This document shows positions 10,301 to 16,842 of a DNA stretch of 64,000 nucleotides, in pieces. The stretch's first letter is position 1. Each line of letters opens with the position of its first letter. This DNA is from BOG-908 sp965198825 (GTDB lineage Bacteria; Pseudomonadota; Alphaproteobacteria; Acetobacterales; Acetobacteraceae), in assembly GCA_965198825.1 (NCBI GenBank), contig CBDAQB010000001.1:1116001-1180000 (forward strand). The letters are read 5' to 3'. Both the position numbers and the translations under genes were made by a program. The notes under the pieces were generated by a model. The model saw only the letters and a list, made by a program, of their open reading frames with translations. It did no database searches and was not told the origin of the DNA.

Positions 10301-10437
10301 ACCATCTGCTTGATCGTGAACGCAGGGTCCTCGGCGCGGCCAAGCGTGAAATAGGCCCAGGCGCCCGCCGCGGCGAGCATGAGCATGGCGAAGAGGGTGA
10401 GCTGCCGATGGCGCAGCGCGAGGGCCGAGAGGTTCAT
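7309..10437 (-). CDS. RND-family efflux transporter permease
   Basis: Inner-membrane proton-driven RND pump of 1042 aa, the family's normal size, with two halves each carrying one early TM helix, a large periplasmic loop and a block of TM helices (for example LAIVLLVSFVTLGWRTGIVV and IMPLMLLVMLALLMV). TM4 contains GLLVDDAI, with the paired aspartates of proton relay. It overlaps the membrane fusion protein gene by 4 bp and is probably controlled by the TetR gene upstream. The last 15-20 residues (GSAPGPRWGLVPRPHS) are translated from a dispersed GC repeat, so the C-terminus looks acquired. The AEDP motif near residue 35 resembles multidrug-type rather than heavy-metal RND pumps, but substrates are unknown. 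Confidence 0.92.
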   Translation of the reverse strand: MNLSALALRHRQLTLFAMLMLAAAGAWAYFTLGRAEDPAFTIKQMVISIDWPGADADQMARLVTDPIERKLEDLAHLDYTQSQTQPGHTVVTVSLRDDVSPGAVPGLWYQVRKKIGDIATSFPPGVQGPFFNDEFGDTYVLLYGLTGDGFTLPELRHVAEDIREQLLPVPGVGKALLFGLQDERIELDFSYRKLAELGLTLPQVFAAIRTENSVVASGFVDTANDRIRVRTHPAANAVEKLLKLPIQARGHLLRLADLASIHRTTVEPPVSTMRLNGRPALGLGLTMAEGGNVLDLGRRVAARVADITPTLPLGVHLARLNDQSQVVARDVGDFQESFVEALAIVLLVSFVTLGWRTGIVVAISVPLVLAGVLVGMKLLGIDLQRISLGAMIIALGLLVDDAIIAIETMAVKLEQGFDRVRAGSFAYTSTAFPMLTGTLVTAAGYLPIGLARSSTGEYTQDIFRVVGLALILSWLVAVFFVPFLGAALLAKPKPDAAHHDPYASPLYRRFRRMVLWCIGHRWLVIGATVTAFAASLAGFGQVPQQFFPTSDRLEILIDVRLPEGASFAATATTVARLEKLLATQPGIGTYAAYTGIGTPRFFLAFSPELAQPNYAQFVINMKTIADREALLATLRKIAEAGPAGPFPDVRLRPSRLELGPPVGYPVQFRIIGPDPATLRGIAKQVHAAMQATPEIRNVSESWGALAKSVTIDLDQDKARLLGLSSEDVANTLQTLQQGATITQYRENNDLIPVIARAIPSERQDIAGLADVTIPATLPGGDNRAIPLGQVAQIGWGLEQPVVWRRNRTPMILARGDTVPGIQAPVATAAVLPRLDAIRTALPAGYRIETAGAVEESAKGQASVNAIMPLMLLVMLALLMVQMQSFGRVAMVVLTAPLGLIGVTAALLLTGAPFGFVAMLGFIALAGIIMRNSVILVSQIDADLADGASITDAIVEATVRRARPILLTAAAAILALVPLAFSVFWGPMAIAIMGGLMTATVLTLCFVPALYAAWARVPRQVKASKVRGSAPGPRWGLVPRPHS
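7316..7366. repeat. GGGGCTCTGCCCC dispersed repeat, copy b (inverted)
   Basis: Inverted copy of the element at 7211-7257, with the same ggggctctgcccctggacc core on the minus strand. It lies inside the 3' end of the RND permease frame, which reads through it before stopping at 7309. Confidence 0.8.
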
Positions 10438-11498
10438 CGCGAGGTCCCCTGCCAGGCGACAAGCGCCATGTCAGGCCCGATCTGCGCGGTGCCCGCGGTG
10501 ACGATTTTTTCGCCTTCCTTCAGGCCGGATCGGACGACGACGGTGCCGTCGCCTGTGTAGCTGGCGATCCCGACCGGCCGCAGGTGGGCGCGCTGGGTTG
10601 GCACATCGAGCACCCACACGGCCGGATGGCCCGCATCGTCCGTCAGTGCCGAAGCCGGCAGCAGGGCGACGCTGGGACCGCCGAGTCCGAAACGGACGGT
10701 GGCCGTCATGCCCAGCGAAAGCAGGTCAGGCGGCGTGCCGGCAACGGAGAGCTTGACCGTGAAAGTGCGTGTGGCGGGGTCGGCCAGCGCGCCGATCTCC
10801 CGAACCTTGCCCTGCAGGACCTGATCGGGTGCTGCCCATAGGCTGACCGTGACATCGCCGGCGCGCCGGACATCGGCCAGGCGGTTCTCGGGAACATCGA
10901 CCCAGATTTCGGTCTGGTCCGTGTGGGCCAGGCTCGCGACGGCCTGGCCGGCGGTGACGACCTGGCCAACCTGCACCGGAAGCGCAGTGATGACGCCATC
11001 GGCGTCAGCGCGGAGGCTGCCATAGCCGCTCTGGTCATGGGCAAGCGCGAACTGCCTCTGAGCCTGGACAAGCCGGGCGTTGGCCATGCGGCTGGCGGAA
11101 ACCCGTCGGTCGTATTGCGAGGCGAGATAGGCGGCAGAGGTGCGGCCCAGCGCCTCGTAGCGGGCAAGGTCGGCGCGTGCGTTCGCGGCGTCTGCCTCCG
11201 CGGCCTGAAGTGCTGCCTGGCTCGCCTGTTCGGAGAGCTGCAGGTCGGCCGGATCAAGGCAGGCCAAAATCTGGCCGGCGCGCACATGGTCGCCGATTTC
11301 GATGGGACGGGCGACGACCTTGCCGGCAACACGAAAGGCAAGATCCGCCAGCGTCCGGGCCTGCACCGTGCCCGAAAGCGTGAGAACGGCGCCCGGCCTG
11401 GTCAGGGCAACCGTCATGACACGTACTGGGCTAGGGGGAGCGGCGGCTCCTGCGAGAAGGCCGGCTGTCAGGGTAGCGAGGGCAATGCGTTTGAGCAT
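10434..11498 (-). CDS. RND efflux periplasmic adaptor (membrane fusion protein)
   Basis: HlyD/AcrA-type adaptor of about 354 aa linking the RND permease to an outer-membrane channel. It begins with a signal peptide (MLKRIALATLTAGLLAGAAA), then a barrel-sandwich half (GTVQARTLADLAFRVAGKV), an alpha-hairpin rich in Ala (about residues 90-160), the returning lipoyl half (VQVGQVVTAGQAVASL) and the beta-barrel domain. The ATG at 11498 is preferred over one 27 bp upstream because it gives a proper signal peptide and has AGAGG about 8 nt before it. The stop overlaps the permease ATG as ATGA. No outer-membrane factor gene is in the window. Confidence 0.9.
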   Translation of the reverse strand: MLKRIALATLTAGLLAGAAAPPSPVRVMTVALTRPGAVLTLSGTVQARTLADLAFRVAGKVVARPIEIGDHVRAGQILACLDPADLQLSEQASQAALQAAEADAANARADLARYEALGRTSAAYLASQYDRRVSASRMANARLVQAQRQFALAHDQSGYGSLRADADGVITALPVQVGQVVTAGQAVASLAHTDQTEIWVDVPENRLADVRRAGDVTVSLWAAPDQVLQGKVREIGALADPATRTFTVKLSVAGTPPDLLSLGMTATVRFGLGGPSVALLPASALTDDAGHPAVWVLDVPTQRAHLRPVGIASYTGDGTVVVRSGLKEGEKIVTAGTAQIGPDMALVAWQGTSR

Positions 11499-11529
11499 GG
11501 TGGCACCTCTTCCGTGGTGCAGCATGCTA

Positions 11530-11550
11530 TAAGCTAACTTTGTTCAGTTA
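11530..11550 (-). promoter_or_regulatory. TetR operator upstream of efflux operon
   Basis: Read on the minus strand this 21-mer is TAACTGAACAAAGTTAGCTTA. It matches 18 of 21 bases of the site at the tetR start and fits TAACTnAACnnnGTTn plus a 5-base tail. It ends 31 bp upstream of the adaptor ATG. Two GTTAAC hexamers lie nearby (11547-11552 and 11561-11566). Role inferred from sequence sharing. Confidence 0.65.
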
Positions 11551-11575
11551 ACAATGGTAAGTTAACGCTGCTCAG

Positions 11576-12205
11576 CTATTTTTTGCAGAGACCCTTCACG
11601 GCCATGTCGATGACAAGGTCGGTCAGCGCAGCCGGATCCGACTCAACAACCTCCGGCATCGTCAGCAGAACGGCCATCGCGCCGTGCACGCACGCCCACA
11701 AGGCTTCCGCCATGAGGCTGGAGGATTTGTCTGGGTAATGGCCTTCCGCGATCATCGCCTCCACCCCGTTCTGCAGGATGGCGAAGGTCATGTCCGCCTC
11801 CGTGATGTCGGCGCAGGGATCAGGTTCGCCGCGGCGGCCCTGACGGAGAAAGGTCAGGCGGTATTCGTCCGGGCGGCTCAGGGCGAAATCACAGTAGGCG
11901 CGCAAACCCGCCCGCAGATTTTCCATGGCAGGCCGTCTCGGGTCGTTGGCGGCTTCCAGCACCACCAGAAGGGCTGCGAAATGCTCCTCGGCGATGGCCT
12001 GGAGAATCGCGTCCTTGTCAGGAAAATAGACGTAGAGAGCCGTGGCGGAGACGCCGACCTCTGCCGCGATGCGGCGCATGGTGACCTCTGGAACGCCTTC
12101 CTCGACGAACAGCCGCTTGGCGGCAGCCAGAATCTCGGCCTGGCGGGCGGCGCCCTGGCCGCGCGGCTTGCGTGTGCGCACCGGTGGGTGGTTCAGGTGG
12201 TTCAT
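11576..12205 (-). CDS. TetR-family repressor of the RND operon
   Basis: Transcriptional regulator of 209 aa. The N-terminal helix-turn-helix is clear: ILAAAKRLFVEEGVPEVTM then RRIAAEVGVSATALYVYFPD, the usual TetR pattern ending in the YxYFxxK-like helix. The C-terminal ligand domain (about residues 75-209) is variable and gives no ligand clue. It lies directly upstream of, and in the same direction as, the adaptor and permease genes, the standard arrangement for local repressors of efflux pumps. No ribosome-binding site is visible before the ATG at 12205; instead a palindromic operator touches the start codon, so the transcript may be leaderless or poorly translated. Confidence 0.9.
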   Translation of the reverse strand: MNHLNHPPVRTRKPRGQGAARQAEILAAAKRLFVEEGVPEVTMRRIAAEVGVSATALYVYFPDKDAILQAIAEEHFAALLVVLEAANDPRRPAMENLRAGLRAYCDFALSRPDEYRLTFLRQGRRGEPDPCADITEADMTFAILQNGVEAMIAEGHYPDKSSSLMAEALWACVHGAMAVLLTMPEVVESDPAALTDLVIDMAVKGLCKK

Positions 12206-12225
12206 AACTGAACAACGTTAAGTTA
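12205..12225 (+). promoter_or_regulatory. TetR operator at the tetR start
   Basis: The 21-mer TAACTGAACAACGTTAAGTTA is an imperfect palindrome of form TAACTnAACnnnGTTnAGTTA. It starts at the first base of the tetR start codon, so repressor binding would block transcription at or near initiation. A near-identical copy sits upstream of the adaptor gene. Autoregulation is inferred. Confidence 0.65.
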
Positions 12226-12323
12226 AGTCGGCCAATGGGTCAAGAATGTTGTCGTGAGCCGGTGTCGGCGTCAGGCAAAACCCTGGCGCGATACCACCGT
12301 TGGCGCGGGGAACTTAAGATTGG

Positions 12324-13001
12324 ATGGACGCCATGCCCGCTGCCGTGATCTTCGACGTCGATGGAACGCTGGTCGATTCCGTCGGACAACATGCGGCCGC
12401 CTGGCACGACGTATTCGCCGACTTCGGCCATGACGTCGATACGGACGCGATCCGGCTGCAGATTGGCAAGGGTGGCGACCAGCTCATGCCGGTGTTCCTC
12501 GATGAGGCCGTCGTCAAATCACAAGGCGAGGCGATCACCAAGGCGCGCGCCAAAATCCTGAAAGAGCGTTACATGGACAGCATCCTGCCGTTCCCCGATG
12601 TCCGCGCTTTGTTCGAGCGGCTGCGCGCAGACGGCATAAAGATCGCCCTGGCATCCTCGGCCAAGACAGATGAGCTGGATTTCTATGTAAAGCGCGCGAA
12701 CATCGAGGGCCTTTTCGATGTCGCGACCTCATCGGACGACGCTAACCGGACAAAGCCGCACCCCGATATCTTCAACGCAGCCCTGGATCGTCTCGGTAAA
12801 CCCACGCCCTCGACTGTGCTGGTCGTAGGCGATTCGCCCTATGATGCCGAGGCCGCCGCCAAGGCGGGCGTGAAAACGATCGGCCTGCTCGGCGGCGGCT
12901 TTCCGCAAGCCGTTCTCAAGAAGGCCGGCTGCATCGAGATCTATCGCGATCCGGCCGATTTGCTGGCGTCCTATTCGCGTTCGGCACTTGCACGCCTTTA
13001 A
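12324..13001 (+). CDS. HAD-superfamily hydrolase, phosphoglycolate/sugar phosphatase-like
   Basis: Haloacid dehalogenase-like phosphatase of 225 aa with all four motifs: motif I FDVDGTLVDS (nucleophilic Asp), motif II LASSAK, a lysine in KPHPD, and motif IV VVGDSPYDAEAA. A helical cap lies between motifs I and II, as in the phosphoglycolate phosphatase/beta-phosphoglucomutase subgroup. The ATG at 12324 could be replaced by one at 12333. The gene stands alone, divergent from tetR. The substrate cannot be assigned. Confidence 0.85.
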   Translation: MDAMPAAVIFDVDGTLVDSVGQHAAAWHDVFADFGHDVDTDAIRLQIGKGGDQLMPVFLDEAVVKSQGEAITKARAKILKERYMDSILPFPDVRALFERLRADGIKIALASSAKTDELDFYVKRANIEGLFDVATSSDDANRTKPHPDIFNAALDRLGKPTPSTVLVVGDSPYDAEAAAKAGVKTIGLLGGGFPQAVLKKAGCIEIYRDPADLLASYSRSALARL

Positions 13002-13043
13002 GAAGCATCTTTTGTTTCCTAGTGCTCTTGAGGCGCGGCTTTT

Positions 13044-13173
13044 AAGATCAACCACGAAGACGCGGAGCCCCGAAAATCCGCGGAGGGCAGAGCCCTCATG
13101 ATGCAGAAAACGACGGCACGTTCTCCTCTTCTTCGCGAACCTTCGTGAACTTCGTGTCTTCGTGGTTGATCTT
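13044..13173. repeat. Inverted repeat element (aagatcaaccacgaagac ends)
   Basis: Two perfectly complementary 18-bp ends, 13044-13061 and 13156-13173 (aagatcaaccacgaagac and its complement), enclose about 95 bp that include a second imperfect inversion (cggagggcagagccctc). It fills the space between the HAD gene and the convergent modC gene. A single degenerate copy of the end sequence is seen near 24282-24302. I associate this sequence type with widespread intergenic repeats; its function is unknown. Confidence 0.7.
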
Positions 13174-13211
13174 CGAATGACGCCGCAAAGGCGAACGCGG
13201 GCGGGAGAGCG

Positions 13212-14294
13212 CTAACCCTGAAGAACGTCCACTGCCATGGACTTCACCAAAACCAGAACCGCCGCGTCCGCTCGAAGATCCAAGCGGCGGGCAGCATCCA
13301 AGGTGATGCGCGCCAGCAAGGGCCCGGCGCCGCCATCAAGCGTAATCAGCGCGGCATGCGCAGAAGCATCTTCCGCAACGGCCAGGATCGTGGCGGGGAA
13401 AACATTGTTCACGCTCAGCATCGGCCGAAGATCGATACTGGTATCAGGCCGCGCTAGGATGACTTCGCGTGCCTGGATCAGCAGCCGCGTCCGGCTGCCA
13501 ATGGGTGCGTCCACCAGGGGAACCAGAAAGCATTGAGGCCCTGCCTCGATGGTGGTCAGCCGGCGCGCAGGATCATGGGCCGCTATAAAACCCTGCAGCA
13601 CCCCTGTCGCATCGTCTCGCAACGCCAGCGGCAAATCCACACGCGCAGCAAGCGCGGCAAGCGGCCCCTGCGCAATCACCCGCCCAGCCGACAAAAGAAC
13701 CAGCGTGTCGGCGAGCACAAGCACCTCGTCCAAAGAGTGGCTGCTGTAGACAATAGGGATGCGCAAAGCGGACCGCAGGCGCGCGAGATACGGCAGGATC
13801 TCGGAACGCCGGGCCTGGTCGAGGGCAGAAAGAGGTTCGTCCATCAGCAATAGCCGCGGCTGACTGAGCAGAGCGCGCCCGATGGCCACCCGCTGGCGTT
13901 CGCCCCCTGAAAGCGTCGCGGGCCGCCGCTGCAGCAGCGGCTCTATACCCAGCAAAGCGACCGTCTCGTCGAAGCCGATGCGGGGAGGCGCGGCTCCGGC
14001 ACGGCGCAAACCATAACGAAGGTTCGCCTCCACGCTCATGTGCGGAAACAGCAGCCCGTCCTGAAACACCATGCCGATGCCGCGACCCTGCGGCGGCAGT
14101 GCATGGAGCGCCTCGCCGTCGAGCATGACGGTCGCTTGGCCCGACCCCGGCAGCCCTGCCATGGCGGCCATGACGCTGGACTTGCCAGCACCCGAAGGAC
14201 CGAACAACGCCACCACACCGGGCGTCGGCGCTTCGAAGGCAACATCGAGGGTGAAATCGCGGCGCACCTGAGTGGCCCGAACGGCGAGTGTCAC
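13212..14294 (-). CDS. modC: Molybdate ABC transporter ATP-binding protein
   Basis: ATPase of the molybdate importer, 360 aa. Walker A is FGPSGAGKSS, the ABC signature LSGGERQRVAIGRAL, Walker B LLLMDEPLSALD and the switch histidine YSSHSLDEVL. A C-terminal TOBE/MOP segment (about residues 290-355) is present, as expected for ModC. The start overlaps the end of modB by 4 bp. Gene order modA-modB-modC on the minus strand supports the assignment over other sulfate/thiosulfate-type ATPases. Confidence 0.93.
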   Translation of the reverse strand: MTLAVRATQVRRDFTLDVAFEAPTPGVVALFGPSGAGKSSVMAAMAGLPGSGQATVMLDGEALHALPPQGRGIGMVFQDGLLFPHMSVEANLRYGLRRAGAAPPRIGFDETVALLGIEPLLQRRPATLSGGERQRVAIGRALLSQPRLLLMDEPLSALDQARRSEILPYLARLRSALRIPIVYSSHSLDEVLVLADTLVLLSAGRVIAQGPLAALAARVDLPLALRDDATGVLQGFIAAHDPARRLTTIEAGPQCFLVPLVDAPIGSRTRLLIQAREVILARPDTSIDLRPMLSVNNVFPATILAVAEDASAHAALITLDGGAGPLLARITLDAARRLDLRADAAVLVLVKSMAVDVLQG

Positions 14295-14992
14295 CCGCGC
14301 CGGCCAAGCCGTGCAGAGATGCCGATCCGGGCCGCCAAAACTTCGGAGAAGCCCAGTCCTGCCACCGCCAGGATGATGGAGAACAGCGCCAGCCTTGCAG
14401 CCTCCGCCTCGCCGTCCGGCATCTCCAAAGCGTTGAAGATCGCAAGCGGCAAGGTCTGCGTCTGGCCGGGGATGTTTGCGGCAAAGGTGATGACGGCGCC
14501 GAACTCACCAAGGCAGACCGTGTAGCCGAGTACGGCCGCCATCAGAACGCCGGGGGCGGCAAGCGGCAAGGTGATGCTGATCAGACGGTCGATGAAACCG
14601 GCGCCGAGCGAGCGCGCGGCCACCTCGAGCCGAGGGTCCACCGCCTCCAGCGCCAGCCGCACCGAGCGCACCATGATCGGAAAACTCATCACCGTGCAGG
14701 CGAGCGCCGCACCCGCTTCCGTAAACGCCAGCCTGATGTGAAACACGCGCCACAGGAGCGCGCCGGCTGGCCCCTGAACACCGAAAATCACCAGCAGCAG
14801 CCAGCCCGTCACGACAGGTGGCAGCGCCAGCGGCAATAGCACCAACGCATTCAGTATGCCCCGGCCTGGGAAGCGGCCCCGTGCGAGAAGCACCGCGGTC
14901 GCAGTGGCAAGCGGCAACCCGACACCGACCGCACGCGCAGCTACGCCGAGGGTCAGCAGAACCGCCTGGCGTTCTTCGTCGGAGAAGATCAG
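14291..14992 (-). CDS. modB: Molybdate ABC transporter permease, probable CTG start
   Basis: Inner-membrane permease of the molybdate importer. The first conventional start in the frame is a TTG at 14917, but that would delete the first half of TM helix 1. Upstream the frame continues without a stop and encodes LIFSDEERQAVLLTLGV, which aligns residue for residue with the known start of E. coli ModB (MILTDPEWQAVLLSLKV). The CTG at 14992 aligns with the E. coli initiator Met. GGCGGAGG lies just before it, within the 10 bp that separate it from the modA stop. The permease motif region LEVAARSLGAGFIDRLISIT is intact. Length from CTG is 233 aa, normal for ModB. Confidence 0.9.
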   Translation of the reverse strand: MIFSDEERQAVLLTLGVAARAVGVGLPLATATAVLLARGRFPGRGILNALVLLPLALPPVVTGWLLLVIFGVQGPAGALLWRVFHIRLAFTEAGAALACTVMSFPIMVRSVRLALEAVDPRLEVAARSLGAGFIDRLISITLPLAAPGVLMAAVLGYTVCLGEFGAVITFAANIPGQTQTLPLAIFNALEMPDGEAEAARLALFSIILAVAGLGFSEVLAARIGISARLGRRG

Positions 14993-15002
14993 TGCCTCCG
15001 CC

Positions 15003-15752
15003 TTAGGGTTTTGTGAATCCGTAGTGGCGGAACACGTCCTGCGCCGGCGTCGTGTGGAGGTAATGCAGGAATTCGCGCGCCTCCTTGGTATCGCCCGCCC
15101 GCACCACGGCGAAGGGGTAGTTGATAGGATCGTGGCTCTCCGGCGGAAAGACGCCCGCGACAGCCAATGTCTTGCTCACCTGCACGTCGGTTCCATAGAC
15201 GATGCCTGCTGGCGCTTCGCCATGCTCCACGAGAAGGAGCGCTGCACGCACCGACGCCGCGGGCGCCAGCCGGTCCCGCGCGCGCTCCCACACGCCGAGC
15301 TTCTGCAGCGACTGCTGCGCGTAAATGCCCGCCGGGACCGCTTTCGGATCGCCTATAGCTAGCCGGCCGGTCGCGCCGAGCACCGTGTCGATGGCGAAAT
15401 TCTTCTCGATCTTCAGCGGGTGAACCGACGCCTTCGGCTCCACCAAAACAAGATCGTTGCTCAGCAAAACGTCGCGCGTTCCGGTGGCGATCAGATCATG
15501 CCGGCCCACGTCGTCCATCCATTTCTCGTCCGCGCTGGCGAACACATTCGCCGGCGCGCCATGCTCGATCTGCTGCGCCAGCGTCGCGCTGTTAGCGAAG
15601 GAGAACACCGGCTTCTCATGCCCCGCGGCCGCCCACAAAGCGCCGATGTCCTGCATGGCATTGGTCAGGCTGGCGGCCGCGAACACCGTGAGCGGAGCAG
15701 CGCCCGCCGTGGCGGGAGCGAGGCAAAGGGCAATCAGGAGAAGACGCTTCAT
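15003..15752 (-). CDS. modA: Molybdate-binding periplasmic protein
   Basis: Periplasmic oxyanion receptor, about 249 aa. A signal peptide (MKRLLLIALCLAPATAGA) is followed by the ModA hallmarks LTVFAAASLTNAM, SFANSATLAQQIEHGAPANVFASAD and, later, GIVYGTDV. The start at 15752 gives the best signal peptide; ATG codons 12 and 48 bp upstream are also in frame. First gene of modABC. Its promoter would lie in 15753-15843, before a palindromic repeat. I saw no ModE-like site or molybdenum-cofactor riboswitch there. Confidence 0.92.
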   Translation of the reverse strand: MKRLLLIALCLAPATAGAAPLTVFAAASLTNAMQDIGALWAAAGHEKPVFSFANSATLAQQIEHGAPANVFASADEKWMDDVGRHDLIATGTRDVLLSNDLVLVEPKASVHPLKIEKNFAIDTVLGATGRLAIGDPKAVPAGIYAQQSLQKLGVWERARDRLAPAASVRAALLLVEHGEAPAGIVYGTDVQVSKTLAVAGVFPPESHDPINYPFAVVRAGDTKEAREFLHYLHTTPAQDVFRHYGFTKP

Positions 15753-15843
15753 CGCGCGGGACATCCTTCGGGTCGGCGCAAGCCTACCATTCGCGGCCAT
15801 GGCTCGGAAGGGTTGCCAGATGCAACGCGAAGCCGCGGGGGAC

Positions 15844-15974
15844 AGGAAGGAAGGACTTCTGTTTTGAAAAAAGAAGCAAAAAACTTCTGGACTGTTGGCT
15901 CGGCACGTCCTCAGGCTCGGCCAAAAGTCGCAAAAGTTTTTTGCTTCTTTTTTTCAAAAAAGAAGTCCTTCCTT
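15844..15974. repeat. Double-palindrome repeat, copy 2 (full)
   Basis: Same family as the element at 2082. Outer flanks ggaaggaaggacttct and agaagtccttcctt are complementary and the centre is GC-rich (ggctcggc...). This copy is unusual in lying between two divergent genes (modA and a methyltransferase), where a terminator is not required. Confidence 0.9.
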
Positions 15975-16074
15975 GCTTCTACCCTTCCAACACGCCCGCA
16001 TATTCCGCCCCCTAAGCAATATGCTAACCTCCCGCTCATAGATGACCCGATAGGGTCGAAGAGGGGAGAAGGCC

Positions 16075-16830
16075 GTGCCTGACGTCGCTTGGAACGGAAA
16101 ACGCTGGGGCGTCAATTACAAATGGCCCGACTCAGGCGAGCTTTGGAGCGAGCCCTGGGGCAACAGCGAGGCTCACTGGTTCGGTTCGCTCTACCCGCGT
16201 CTGCACCGGCTTCTGCCCGCGAAATCCGTTCTCGAAATCGCACCAGGTTTTGGCCGCTGGACCAAGTTCCTCCTCAGCGCATGCGACTCCTACCTCGGCA
16301 TCGATCTCGCGGAACAATGTGCCGAAGCCTGCCGGGCACGTTTTAGCGGCGCCCCCTATGCGCGCTTTGCCAGCAATGACGGCTACAATCTGGATGCCGC
16401 CAAGGACGGAACAATCGACTTCGTCTTCTCCTTCGATTCGCTTGTCCACGTCGAAAAGGATGTGCTCGAGAGCTACCTTCCCCAGATCGTGCGCAAGCTG
16501 GCGCCAGGCGGTGTCGCTTTCATCCACCACTCGAATCTTCTGCCGCTTCTGTTGCAAACGACGTCGAAACGCAACTTCCACTCGCGTGCGCGCACCGTAT
16601 CGGCGGATATCGTCGCTAATCTCATCGAGGCCGCCGGCGGCATCGTTCTCGTCCAGGAAGTGATCAACTGGCGTGACCCCAACCTTATCGATGCGCTGAC
16701 GACATTCGGCCGTGCGAGCGACTTCCCCGATCGCACGACCACACGGCTGACCAACCCCCGGTTCATGGAGGAGGCAGCCCTGATCAAGGACTATCAGCAT
16801 CCCTACACAACGCTGATGGAACAGAGATAG
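16075..16830 (+). CDS. SAM-dependent methyltransferase
   Basis: Class I methyltransferase of 251 aa. SAM motif I is VLEIAPGFGRWTKFL, the acidic residue binding the SAM ribose is in YLGIDLAEQC, and motif IV-like DFVFSFDSLVHV follows. The GTG start at 16075 has GGGAGAAGG just upstream. The two genes immediately downstream, on the opposite strand, encode an FkbM methyltransferase fusion and a GT14-like glycosyltransferase, so modification of surface glycan is likely, but the acceptor is unknown. Confidence 0.8.
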   Translation: MPDVAWNGKRWGVNYKWPDSGELWSEPWGNSEAHWFGSLYPRLHRLLPAKSVLEIAPGFGRWTKFLLSACDSYLGIDLAEQCAEACRARFSGAPYARFASNDGYNLDAAKDGTIDFVFSFDSLVHVEKDVLESYLPQIVRKLAPGGVAFIHHSNLLPLLLQTTSKRNFHSRARTVSADIVANLIEAAGGIVLVQEVINWRDPNLIDALTTFGRASDFPDRTTTRLTNPRFMEEAALIKDYQHPYTTLMEQR

Positions 16831-16842
16831 CGCGCGACGGCC

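Noticed and set aside
7624..10560. A 978-codon open frame on the plus strand opposite the RND permease
   Set aside because: Composition is His/Arg/Gly/Asp-biased with no domains; it is the antisense of a clear RND permease in GC-rich DNA.
15753..15843. Molybdenum-cofactor riboswitch or ModE site before modA
   Set aside because: Region is short and shows neither a ModE-like palindrome nor a recognisable riboswitch fold by eye.
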